A DNA stretch of 64,000 nt from Immersiella caudata (Eukaryota; Ascomycota; Sordariomycetes; Sordariales; Lasiosphaeriaceae), in NCBI GenBank assembly GCA_030512335.1, contig JAULSU010000005.1:2232001-2296000 (forward strand), in the 5' to 3' direction. Below are positions 22,188 through 32,470 of this stretch, in pieces. The translations under genes and the position numbers were made by a program. Position 1 is the stretch's first letter. Each line of letters starts with the position of its first letter. Under the pieces are notes generated by a model that was given only the letters and a program-made list of their open reading frames with translations, did no database searches and had not been told where the DNA came from.

Positions 22188-24785
22188 CTTCCGGCAGATG
22201 CGTTTGTTTCCACTTGGTCTGCTGATTTTCCTCATTTCGGTTGAGAACAAAGTTTTACCTAAATAGCAGAACGAATAAATAAATACATTATCTCACCATT
22301 CTTTCGTGTCCATTGTACCAGGTATTGCAACACGCATCAAATGTTCCAGATTGGAAGGGGTTAAACACGACATGGTGATGTTCATAAGATCTAGAGTCTC
22401 TGCAACACATATGTCGGAGGCCATTGAAAGGAGTTTTCCAAGCGCGGGAGGTCAAGCTTGCCCACGGATACTTGGAGAGGTTGGTGTTGGACAGCCATCT
22501 GCCTTGATGGGAGACCCAGCTCGCTCATCTGGTAGCGCCGAGCACCCGAAGAGTTCGAGGCCGTGGCGAAAGATCGTCCGAGACATGGCACTGTCATTCC
22601 CCACCAGTTCCGAGACCTCGGGTTGCCGTGTGAGGCTTTCAGTTCGACGGCGTGGCTGGCAGTTGAGACACACAGTCGCCGACCAATCCGGGGGCAGAGC
22701 AAGCGGGGAGACTGTTGATTGGCGTGAGCGAACGTCTCAATCGCTCCAAAACCTGAACTTGGAGTCGCTCGCAAAGAATTGGGGGAATGTGCGTCTACCA
22801 CCCACCACGGCCAGGAAAAGTGTGCAAAAAAGAAAAGTCAAGAGTAAACTAAATATTACCATCTTGTAGAGCGTGTTAAATAACGGTAAACTTGTTAAAT
22901 AAGACCCTTGGGAATGGAATGATTGTTGTGTGTTCATTCACTAGCGCATTCAAGTTGACGGAGCGCGACGGGGGGTTTTGGTCTCAGAACACGATGCTCT
23001 CTACACGCTCTACCAGCATGGACCAACGATGGCAAAGGTGGGACTTTCGGAGCTGGCGAGCGCCAAGGCGGGAGCCAAGTCGGGTCCATTGAAAACTCAA
23101 AACGATAGAAACGGTCGGCTCCTACCCAACTTGAACGCCTCGACAAGGTAGCGTAGCGACCGGGCAGTTATCAGCTGCTCGAAAGGGGTTACCGATCGGG
23201 AGATATCCAAGTGGCCGCACATGTCAATATCAATGCCGCCCGTTGATCTGCGCAATGCCGCGAGTGCAGCTTTGCTCCCCTTTCCCAGAGCGGTGTGGCG
23301 GGCAATGCCGAGCTCCCCCCTGGTGTGCGGGGCAGTCAGCTCCGGGCAGCTGTCAAACTGGGCAACCAGTGGTTGCACCCGTTGGCGGAACGAGATTATT
23401 TATTCTTCTGCCTGATGGACGCTCCGCTGACAGATGGAGATGACCGCTCTGCTGAGCTTAGAATGGCGACGGTTTTTGTTGTGGAAAATGCTGGCTTGGG
23501 CGAGCGAGAATTGTGCTGATGGCTAAAAATAGGAGCAATGCTTTCTCGAATGGGAAACGCGACTGACTTCCCCAGGAGAGGCCGTTTTTTCGCTGGAGCT
23601 CCTAGCTGAGCACGGGCCAGGCCACTCGGCCGCCTCCCTTGTGGGCAGCCCGCCCTGTTTTGCCTCCCGCTCGGACTACCGTGGGAAATCCACAACGGGA
23701 GCTTGCGATGTTGGAACGATGGCGCTCTTCGCGTATCGCGTGTTTACGAAGCTTGAGCGAGCGAGGCGTTGGTAATTATTTTGGGCTGTCGTTGGTTTCA
23801 CGGAGAGAGCAAAAGAGCAGGCGGGACTTTTTATGGGGCGCTGCCTGTCTGACGGGATGGCGGTGCAGATCCGGAATTGGCTGCCATTTGCGGACTGGTG
23901 GGCGAAAAGCACAGGGGCACGACAGGGCTGGGGGAAAGCCGGGACGCTGTGCCTGGGGAACGGTCAATGGGTCACGACACGAGCGGGCGTCCACGGGCAC
24001 CACAGCGACCTGCTGAGCAACCTCCAGCGGCTGGCTGGCCTGTACGCACCAGCGCACAATTTCCGGAACACTGCGGCTATCGAATGGGGAAAGCCACGGG
24101 GTGGGCGACTGGTCAGCCAGCAGAAAAGCTGGCGGTTTGCTGCAGTTGCTGCATTTTCCATGCTGCCTCCAGGTTTTGCGGCGTGCAGTGGCATGTCTTG
24201 CCCGTCCACGTGGACGGAATGGGGACGGCAGCTGGCGCTGGAGCTGGAGCCGCCTGTCCCGCGTCGATCTGGGCGCCGAACTGTGTTGGTCGCGGTGGCC
24301 CAAAAAAGATACAAATGTATTCGGGGCTCCAACAAAATTTGTTGATGACGTTCAGTGAGCATTCGTCTGACACCCAGACGGGCTGCGCTCCGCTGTGCTG
24401 CGCTGTGCTGTGCTGCGCTGGCGGGAGCTTACTGCCATTTGACATCTCACCGCAGCGAGCCATCCGAGCCATCCAAAAATTCGAGAACTCAGGCGCAGGT
24501 CATCTCAGCCCGGAAATTTCCCACATCCAATCTCAGCACCCCTCGTCCCCTGCGGCCACTCAGGGGGCGGACGTCCAGTCGGGCACCGCCACTACGAACA
24601 AGGGTGCCCGGCGTTCTCTGCTGGGTTTGAGAAAAAAACAATAGTCATTTTTTAAAAAGGACGGCCTGCCACACCGTCTGAACGACGCACCTGTTCCCCC
24701 AATCTTCAGATTTCTTCACTGTCCAGACGATCGGGTTTCGGTCCGGGATATTGCACATCATCACACAAACAAACAAACGCAAAAA
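22188..24785. other. Long gene-free region upstream of basic protein gene
   Basis: 2.6 kb with only short overlapping ORFs on both strands, none resembling a protein I recognise. A 255-residue frame at 23877-24644 has simple Cys/Ala runs from a repeated GCTGTGCT-type stretch (24390-24420) and looks like chance. The last 150 bp, ending AAACAAACAAACGCAAAAAATGG, is the 5' leader of the next gene. Confidence 0.4.
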
Positions 24786-26141
24786 ATGGAGTCGCTCAAG
24801 AGATTAGCCAGCACTCGGCGGGCTCCGGGCTCGAGTTCCACAACCACACCGCTGGCGCCGACACCTGCACCGATAGCCGAGGCGCGTCCCGAAACATCGG
24901 CCCCAAGAAGGACAGAGTCCCGCCGGGAGCCACCCCGAATCCAGGTCGAGCGGGCCGACAGCATCATCGTCGACTACTCGGACCCCACAGCCGCCATGGC
25001 CACGGCAGCTGCAGAGATGGTCACCAGCCTGGTCCGACGCGCCAAGAGCACCCGCGAGACTCGCCGTGAGCGTCGCCCACCTCCCGTCTCCTTCAACGGC
25101 GGTCTCCAAAACGACAAGGTCGCCCGCTCCCGTAGCTTCGACCTCCCTTCGCACCCCGCTGTCCGCCCCGTCCCCCAGCGCCGTTCCACCGTCAAGGAAG
25201 GCGGAGACATTCACAAGGACCAGCTCGTCCGCCCCGGCACCGGCCTCAAGAAGCGCCCCAGCCTCCTCAACCGATTCCGCTCTCTCCGCGGCCGTCCCGC
25301 CCCTATCCAGCCCATCGGCTTCCCCGGTGAGCCGGGACCCAAGACCCCCACCGACCCGCACTTCCGTCTCCGCCCCAAGCGCGGCGGCCTCGACCTCTCC
25401 ACCGTCGCCAACACCCTCTCCGTCCCCCGCGACAGCCAGGACACCAAGCCCCAGTCCCAATCCCAACCCGCTCGTCGCTCCTCCATCGAAAAGTCCCCCT
25501 TCGCAGACCAACCTCAAGAACAGCAACCCCGCGAGCACCGCCCCGTCGCCCTCGTCGACGCCCCCTACCCCTCCCCTCCCCTCGCCAACGGGCCCTTCCC
25601 CTCCCCGCCCCTCTCCAGCCCCCGCCAAAAAGGCGAGTGCTCCCGCTGCCACTCCAAGCGCGTCCAGCGCGAACACTCGGTGCACAAGCTCACCGGCGAG
25701 CTCCCACCCCGCGTCACCATCTCCACCTCCCCCACCGTCGACGAGAAGCGCTCCACCGATCCCCTAGAAGACTACGGCCTCTTCACCCGCTCCGCCGCCT
25801 CTGAAAAGGCCGAGGAAGCAGGTTATCCCACGGGCGGTCTCCTCATCCCCAACGGTGCCGAGGAGAAGCGCAAGGGTCATACCAAGGCTGCGCCCAGCTG
25901 GGCTAGTTATCGCGATGGGGATAGCGACGAGGAGAAGGTCCAGGCGCATCGCAAGTCGACGCTGCAGCCGCTTATCTCGCTGAAGGCGAAGGAGGTGGAG
26001 ATTAAGGGACCCGGGTCGACGTTGCAGGCGCCGCAGGGTACGATGAAGAGGCAGCGGAGTGTGGCGCAGAGGATTGTGGATAAGTTTAGACCGAGTCGGA
26101 AGGGAAGTGTGAAGCCTGTTTCGAGGGTTTTGACTGCGTGA
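24786..26141 (+). CDS. Basic, disordered protein of unknown function
   Basis: A single-exon frame of 451 residues; ATG at 24786 in a strong fungal context (AAAAAATGG). There is no membrane segment. Composition is dominated by Arg, Pro, Ser and Lys. Several clusters resemble basophilic kinase sites (RSRSFD, RRSSIEK, RRSTVKEG). A KRPSLLNRFRSLRGR amphipathic/basic patch lies at about 155-170. A single CSRCHSKR near the middle is too short for a known finger. The C-terminus is again basic (MKRQRSVAQRIVDKFRPSRK). GC-rich third positions and strong codon bias support a real gene. I do not recognise the family beyond 'conserved ascomycete hypothetical'; a regulatory or scaffold role is only a guess. 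Confidence 0.75.
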   Translation: MESLKRLASTRRAPGSSSTTTPLAPTPAPIAEARPETSAPRRTESRREPPRIQVERADSIIVDYSDPTAAMATAAAEMVTSLVRRAKSTRETRRERRPPPVSFNGGLQNDKVARSRSFDLPSHPAVRPVPQRRSTVKEGGDIHKDQLVRPGTGLKKRPSLLNRFRSLRGRPAPIQPIGFPGEPGPKTPTDPHFRLRPKRGGLDLSTVANTLSVPRDSQDTKPQSQSQPARRSSIEKSPFADQPQEQQPREHRPVALVDAPYPSPPLANGPFPSPPLSSPRQKGECSRCHSKRVQREHSVHKLTGELPPRVTISTSPTVDEKRSTDPLEDYGLFTRSAASEKAEEAGYPTGGLLIPNGAEEKRKGHTKAAPSWASYRDGDSDEEKVQAHRKSTLQPLISLKAKEVEIKGPGSTLQAPQGTMKRQRSVAQRIVDKFRPSRKGSVKPVSRVLTA

Positions 26142-26578
26142 GGGGTGAAAGGGTGGGTTGTGCGGTGTGTTGATGCTGGGATGAGGGGATTGACCGGATA
26201 CGATCTTTTCAACCTTTTTTTTTTTTTTCCTTTGTCATTATCAATAAGAAGAAGTGGGTGGAGTGTAATACCTGGGTTTGGGCACCACAGAACAGACTGC
26301 ACCTAATTTGTTTCATGGGAGAGTGATGTTTGGGTTTTTGGATATCATGGGTGGCGTTCCGAGTGTGTTGTGTTATATTTAGGAATTGATCGATGATGCA
26401 TCTTGACTCGGATCTTGTTTGCCTTTGGTTGTCCGCCTTTACAGCGCGATGTTTGTCTTTGTGCTTGTTTGATGCTGGTGTGAGATGAGCCTTGAGTGTG
26501 CCGGCCAGCTGTACATCCAGGGGCCTGTGATCGGGAAGCAACTGTGTGGAAGCGGAATAGGAATGAGCAATGTTATTT

Positions 26579-28085
26579 TCAATTCTTCCGCCTCTCATTT
26601 GCACCCTCGCCAGGTATCACAGTCCCGAAAAAAAGCTCATACGTGGCTTGTACCGGTGCAACCACCGTCTCATAGAACTCGCGACGAAAACCTGCGTGGT
26701 CAAAGTCCTTGGCCGTTCCAACCCCCGAAAGACAAACTTGACGCACAGCTGGACAGCATCGCCGTACCCATTCCCGATGGTATTCCGGACCTCGTCTATC
26801 ATTCTCGCCGCGGTACTGTAATCCTCGAGCGGAGTGGAAAGTGATTGACCTCCACTGCTGTCGCCCCTGAGCTCCACAAAGGGCTTGTTCATACAAAGCT
26901 CAATCAGAAGAATTCCGAGCTCGAAGACCAGTTTGTTCGGGATGAGATGGCTGAAGCTTTGCGCAATGGTCGTCTCTGTTCCGCAAGTGAGCGGTTGCTG
27001 TGGCGCTGGCTCGGACGGCAGATGACAGGAAATGGAGGGATGATGTGAGAGGATCTCTCGTCCATTGTTTGTTTTGTGAAGCAGGATCTTTGCCTGCAAC
27101 CTCCCCCATTCCTCGCGTAGCCAGGGGCTCCCGCTGAGATGAAGGACTGACCAGCAGAGTGCAGCGGCGATGCCATACCGTTGTTCTGATGAGAGTGCAA
27201 AAGTTGGCTGATGGTTATTGACAGCCTGCTGGTTCGTAAAGAGTGATTTCAGCACCAGCGGTCTGGTCACTTGCGAGAACCCCACACCTCCCAAATCGTG
27301 ATTGAGTAAAAATTGCTGGACTGTATCACTTTGACTTTGTGGGTCTCGCAGGAAGCCGGAGAGCGTCCATGCCGCGCATTGCCGTCTGACATGGGCGCAG
27401 AAACCTTGTATCTCCGCGGGTCTTTGTGTAGCAGGACCTTTGTGTGTCTGCTCATTGAATTGGACCTTTAATATCGAAGGGAATGTAAAACGGGACCAGG
27501 CTCGGGATCTGGCGGGAGAAGCCTCATCTTCGCAAATCTGGACCGGAGGAATGATGTTGGCGAGGGCCTCCTGAGAAGCTCTTTGGGGGGGGCGCCAAAT
27601 TTTGGAATTTTGGCTGTGTTGCCGGCCGGGGGGCTTCGCTGGGCTTGGATGCCATGTGAAACCTTCTCCAGGAGTTCGGCAGTTGGCACAGGCTCTCAGA
27701 CGGCTGCTCCTGGTAGGATATGGCAATGCGTACCATTCTTGTTGCGTTCGATTCACACGCAGCCCGGTCAAGCTCACATCACCTCGTGTGACGGCAAGCA
27801 ATTGCAGCCTATGCTGGAGTCAAGAGCTCGGTGCAGCGCCTTCATCCATTCTCTGATCAGGTTGCACCTCTTAGGATCACATTGTTGCTGGAGGCGTTGC
27901 ACCTTTAGACTGGCATCTCCTGACGGAACCTCTGGTTTCTCGAGGCATCTTCGAAGGTCGTCGTTCCGCTTTCTCAAGCTATCGATCAGTTTTTCTCGCT
28001 TGCTGGAGCTGAAGCTTCGTTTAACCCTGCGCCACTCCCACTGAGCCCGGTCGGGAGTCTCCTTCGTCCACAGGGGCTAGAGGTC
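26579..28085 (-). pseudogene. DUF7580-like gene, 5'-truncated and frameshifted
   Basis: Reading the minus strand from 28085: AQWEWRRVKRSFSSSKREKL, then LRKRNDDLRRCLEK, NLIREWMKALHRAL and a CNC motif, as in the fungal DUF7580 family. There is a frame change near 27790. The long frame 27801-26617 follows with the C-terminal hallmarks AAALCWSVLHLSGSPWL, HLIPNKLVFELGILLIELCM and YGDAVQLCVKF. A second frame change at a GGGGG run near 26720 is followed by the true end, REFYETVVAPVQATYELFFG, to 26579. The 5' end stops exactly where an LTR begins (28086), and no upstream exon is found beyond it. DUF7580 proteins often accompany HeLo-type cell-death modules. This copy is probably dead. Confidence 0.65.
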
Positions 28086-28320
28086 TGTCAGAAAGAAAGG
28101 GGGTTCAAGGGCCCTGGGCTTCCGGTCAGCGAAGCTGACTGGATGCCTGGCACTGCCTGAATGCCAGTCAGCCTCAGCCATGGTGTTGACGAAGCTGAAT
28201 CCTATGAAGTGGTCTATAAAGAAGGAGGTTCTGGCTTTCAGCCAGAACCTCAACAAGCAATACAATCAAGCAATTGCACCCGATCATTTCCAACAAATCC
28301 AGAGTGCAGTGTTTCTGACA
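28086..28320 (+). mobile_element. Solo LTR, copy A
   Basis: 235 bp bounded by TGTCAGAAA at the left end and TTTCTGACA at the right, perfect 9-bp inverted ends of the TG...CA type. A close copy, about 236 bp and inverted, is at 56145-56380. No reverse transcriptase, integrase or second direct LTR was seen nearby. Flanking 5-bp sequences (AGGTC and ATAGA) do not form a target duplication. It directly abuts the truncated DUF7580 gene. Confidence 0.7.
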
Positions 28321-29040
28321 ATAGACTTTATTAGCAGTCCCAGCCGCCCTGTGGCAGCTATACAGCATTTAGTTATTATTTTTTAGATATGTGTCAATAG
28401 AATCTAAGGAGCCGGAATTCAGGATGCTAAACCCAGGATCTTAGACACAGAACCCCCAAATTACAAACAGGGCTGCATGTGTACTAAGTGAACTGTAAAA
28501 AGTGCAGGTCTGTGGTTCCTAGCTCTATAGGTGCCTGGTAACACTAATTACACCCTTGTTAGTGTAAAACCAGCCCTACATTGTGTGTCTGGTTACTGGC
28601 ACTTAAGTGTCCAGTAATGTGGGGCTCCAGCACTAATCATATCCAGTAACACTGGGCATTTAGACCTGTTATGTCCAGTAACGCAGGGCTCCAACACTAA
28701 TTGTGTCCAGTAACCATGGGACATTACATCCATTGTGTCCAGTAACCATGGGACATTACATCCATTGTGTCCAGTGTAACGTGGGGCTCTAGCGCTAATG
28801 GTGTCCAGTAACACCGAGGACATACATCCATCGTGTCCAGTAACGTGGGGGTGTGGGGTGCGCAGTGTCCGGTGTCTAGTAACCTCCATTAAGCCCATGC
28901 ATCGTGTCTAGTAACGAGCTGAGGGCCTCTAGGTCGTGTTTAGTAACCCGTCATTGGGGTACACGTCGTGTCTGATAACATTGTTCAGCAGGGCCATTTG
29001 TGTCTAGTAACACCGGTCACACCCCTCATTGGTGTCTAGC
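28321..29040. repeat. Degenerate minisatellite with GTGTCCAGTAAC core
   Basis: After about 200 bp of AT-rich sequence, from about 28520 to 29040 a core GTGTCCAGTAAC (variants GTCTAGTAAC, GTTTAGTAAC, GTCTGATAAC) recurs about a dozen times at roughly 30-40 bp spacing. Some spacers are near-identical (CATGGGACATTACATCCATT occurs twice at 28720-28765). Core variants toward the right end change C to T before A. No protein is encoded. Confidence 0.7.
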
Positions 29041-29496
29041 TATTGCGAAGCGCCAAGTTGAGTGCCAACAAGCGATAACGGTTCTGGCCATCGGCGGTGT
29101 TGCTCAAAATTATGACACGGGAGTGCGTCGCTGAAAACATGATGCAGCTATCGAACCAGCTAGGCCAACTACACCAGCAAACAGAAACCACGATTGAGAT
29201 CGAGCGATATCTCGATGCGATAAGCAAGCCGGCTAACATAACCATCAGGACCTGCACGATCTCTGAGTAAAGACGAGCTTTCTGGAATAATACGGTATTC
29301 TGGCTATCAATGAGGCAACAATATGAAAGCACGGCGCACCCAACATCATGGGTTATCCCGACTCCAGCGCCAGTTCCCAAAGCTTGGAGGCGTTGCGGCA
29401 TTGGCGCGGCCCAGCCCCGTCGACGGCAATCACTCCCTCAGCCAGACGCTCCGGAATCGGCATCTCGATCGTGTCATCGGCTAGGCATATAAACGA
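29041..29496 (+). other. Coding debris with stops
   Basis: The plus frame from about 29108 reads MMQLSNQLGQLHQQTETTI, then a stop at about 29268, then more protein-like text. The amphipathic, coiled-coil-like composition suggests a fragment of a fungal NLR-associated N-terminal domain, but it is too short and broken to name. Confidence 0.25.
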
Positions 29497-30155
29497 CTAA
29501 GTAGCAGCATCGACAAAATCGCCAATTAGTTCTAGGATCTGTCAAATCTCCCCCAAACACAGTGGCGACAAAAAGGGGCTCTTACCTGGCGCAGGTAATC
29601 GAAGCAGTGCATGGCATGCTTGAGACTTTTGTGGTCGCTGTGGACGTCCCCTCTGTGGTGGGTTATGGTCTCGTGCTCCGGCATTTCCCGGCATGCTGCG
29701 AGAAGAGCGTTGGTCTCTTCCACGACATTCTGCAACGTCATGCGAATCATCTGCAGGCAGTGGAGTTGGTGGAACATGGCCACGCCCACCCAGACATCCT
29801 TGTTCGCAACGGGGTCGAAAATCCGCAGGAAGCCATCGTTTGACGGCAGCGCCTCATCCCACACATGATCAAACTCGCGGCTCACATTCATGAACTCTGT
29901 GTGCTCTCTGAATATTGTCGTGTGGCGCTGGTCGACGGCAAGCCTCTGACTGGGGGTCAGTCCCACCATCGAAGTCGCTGTCGGCGGGGATAAACGACCC
30001 AATCTCGCCCATCCAACGCGAACGCTGCGGGGGCCAAAAGTCCACAGTGCAAGTAGGGAGGTACAGCTGATACAAGAGACGAGCAAAGTGTAGAGACCAA
30101 TGGATCGAAAAGGGGATCGGCGCGAAGGCTTCGCTGAGGAGGAAAACATTCTCAT
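29497..30155 (-). CDS. UstYa-like (DUF3328) protein 1, short form
   Basis: Exon 1 is 30155-29586 and exon 2 is 29538-29497 (GTAAGA...GACAG intron, 47 nt), giving 203 residues. The N-terminal membrane segment is SIGLYTLLVSCISCTSLLAL. Both DUF3328 signature motifs are present: HQLHC (in AMFHQLHCLQMIRMTL) and HAMHC (in HAMHCFDYLRQ). UstYa-family proteins are membrane-bound oxidases; in ustiloxin, phomopsin, asperipin and cyclochlorotine biosynthesis they catalyse oxidative cyclisation, hydroxylation or chlorination. Anything after the second motif is replaced by 13 unrelated residues, so the usual C-terminal 'C-x-D-T-x-L/E' part is missing. It may be truncated. It lies beside two other UstYa-like genes. 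Confidence 0.75.
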
Positions 30156-30963
30156 TGCAACTGCGAGATTCTGACGGAAAGTGATTCCTGGCAGCACTGC
30201 TGCCCCTGCAATTTAAAGATAGGCAGGTGGGTTTTTGTTGTTGGAACCGCCAGTTATCAGGACCCCTTGAGCCCGGACGGATTGCTGTGCCGGTCGGGAA
30301 CACCCAACGCCCAAGCAAGCGCTCATACCGATAATACACGTAATTGGGCAGTGCAGTTGCCCACGTAAAGGTACACGTAAAACTGAATAACAAAAATTTG
30401 ACATTCGCTACCTACGTTGTTTGTCAACGGCACGATTATATCTTCCGTGTCACTGGATGATGCTGTCATTGGTACACGTGAAACGATGCACGTTAAACAT
30501 CACCAACGGAAATCCAAAGCGTGACTTGCATGTACTGCGCTTTCTCAGCAAACTCAGACTCTTGCCGCGCTGCAGTCTTTTTTTTTAGCTCGCAGGACTA
30601 GTTGTGGGTGTGGGAAAACAAATTCAGTAATGCACCCTCTTATGTGTACAATGGTGTTGCTGCAACAGATCCCATTGTTCTTTGTGCAGCACGTCATAAG
30701 TACTTGACTGGTTGCGGCTGAAATGGCAGCAAGACAAGCTTCGGGCTTGGCTGGCGGAGTCCACAGGATCCATTGCACATAGCCAACTCGACGGGTGAGG
30801 CAAGGTTAAATGACATGCTCATACGCCTATGGCGGCTTCACGGAGGACATGGCCGTTCGGCAGGTTACTATGGACACGGAAGTTGGAGTGTTGTGCAGAC
30901 TCTGGTATCGCATTGGGCTGTCGAAGTGCAAACACTCGCACCTGGTGCAGTTTTGATAGTTTC
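30156..30963. other. Intergenic region in cluster
   Basis: Upstream of UstYa-like 1 and downstream of UstYa-like 2. It contains TACCTACG at about 30410. No gene is supported. Confidence 0.35.
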
Positions 30964-32167
30964 TTACCATCCCAGTGTATCAAGAATATCCTGGGCAGCC
31001 TCAGCATAGCCAACACCCCCCATACCGTTGTGGTAATTCTGTATAGTCCTCTCCAATCCCCATTTCCGAGCCTCTTTATAACTGCGACAAGTATGGGTCT
31101 GGTTAAATTCCACGTACGGGCGCTCGCCCAAGTCCGACCACTTGACAGGCAGAGGGGTAAGGTCGACGTGGCATTGGATGTGTTGTCGCAAGACATCGAT
31201 GCAATGATCTTTTCAAACGCACAGCGGAATCAGCGAATGGTGGGCACCTACGGCCTCAGACAAGATGTCACCTACCGACGTGGATTTGATCCCACTCGTC
31301 CATTCCCTCGGGCCAGTAATGCTTCGAGTACGGGTAGACAGCGCGACGCACCGTGTCCTCAGCCAATGTTTAGCACTGGGTTGGTAAGGGGCACTAAAGG
31401 GCCATTGACCTACAAGACAATGCAACATGTGGGAAAACGACAGTATAACCTGTGCGACGTCCGTCCCGGGGGGGTAATAAAATTCGCCTCCAATCTGGAG
31501 CGCCTCCTCGCGCGTAATGTTTATCGGTCGTGCTTTTCATGTAAACGTCAGTCCTGCAGTGTCTAAACTTGACTCCCATCTGGTGTGGACATGTCGAGGG
31601 TCCGGACTCGAGAAGAATCATCTTACCGACCGTGAGCAAGTCCCAGTTATCGTCAACCTCATCACTCGCCTCTCCGACATAACGGGGAAGCCCCTCAACC
31701 CCTGCTCGGTACACCCTACCACGTGTGTCAAAGGCCAGGGTTCCGGTGTACCTGACGATTTCTTCGCTCAGCGCGGGGGCGGCCTCTGCATGAGCTACGT
31801 ATTAGCCTCGAGGTGCGCATTGGCGGAGGAAACAAAAAAAGAAATGCCAGAGAGTGGGTGACTTGCGAAACTCGGTTGGGAAGTGATTTTTGCGACCCTG
31901 AAACATCTCGTGTCCGTTCCCGCAGCAGGAGACCAGCGAGGCGAAAGTGGCGGCCAGGCCGATGGCGTTGAAGACGAGGAGAAGAATGATAAGATTGGCA
32001 GCCGTGGGAAGCGTGAGGTGTCTCCGTGCCTTGGTTAGCGGCGACTGCTCTTCGTCCTCTTGCCGCTCGTCTTCAAAGGATGACTCTCCTGAAGACGGCA
32101 TTTTGGTGTACTGCGGAGGCATTGGCTTGCGCCACCAAAACTTGCTTTGAAGCATGCTCCGCATCAT
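30964..32167 (-). CDS. UstYa-like (DUF3328) protein 2, five exons
   Basis: Exons: 32167-31867, 31785-31627, 31532-31414, 31357-31276, 31208-30964; total 906 nt, 301 residues, frame kept at each join. Intron 1 is a GC-AG intron (GCAAGT donor). The N-terminus is acidic, then one TM (TAANLIILLLVFNAIGLAAT). Splicing rebuilds the DUF3328 order: LPRYVG..DEVDDNWD, INITREEA, first motif HMLHC, then HVDHC across intron 4, then CHVDLTPLPV and QTHTCRSYEE-type (here QTHTCRSYKEARKW). Each frame alone looks broken; the reconstruction is what shows an intact gene. Likely an oxidase acting on a secretory-pathway peptide. Start choice between the ATGs at 32167 and 32116 is uncertain. Confidence 0.85.
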
Positions 32168-32470
32168 CAATGGTATTGGAGTTGAGTTGACGCAGCAGAA
32201 CGTCAGCCTGTGCCGAGGTAATTAAACCTTGGTTGGTGGGATTGGGAGGCCATGGTCTTAAATGCGCAAACAGTTATTACTGTGCCCGCTCGACTGCATT
32301 TGCGCCCAGCTGCCGGCAACGTGTACTTTATTACGTTGATATTAGAAGATGAAATATGATGAAATGGCCTAGCACCATGAGTTTTTCCACTAGAACCCGA
32401 TGAGCTTCGTCTTCCATGTTCCCGACCAATCTTTGGTGCTTCATCCAGGAACAACCTGCACTTGGAGACC
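32168..32470. promoter_or_regulatory. Divergent promoter between UstYa-like 2 and 3
   Basis: 303 bp between head-to-head UstYa-like genes, suggesting co-regulation. No exact tox-box-like element (ATCTCNCGNA) was found in it by eye. Confidence 0.4.

Noticed and set aside
23877..24644. 255-codon plus frame with CCAVLCCA-type runs
   Set aside because: Low-complexity repeat produces the Cys/Ala runs; no conserved pattern, and overlapping frames are equally open.
24804..25685. 293-codon minus-strand frame rich in Gly/Val/Ala
   Set aside because: It is antisense to the basic protein gene at 24786-26141, and its composition is explained by the C-rich third positions of that gene.
31213..31428. Apparent stop (TGA) between the two histidine-cysteine motifs of UstYa-like 2
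   Set aside because: First taken as a pseudogene sign; two short introns (31413-31358 and 31275-31209) remove it and restore HVDHC in frame.
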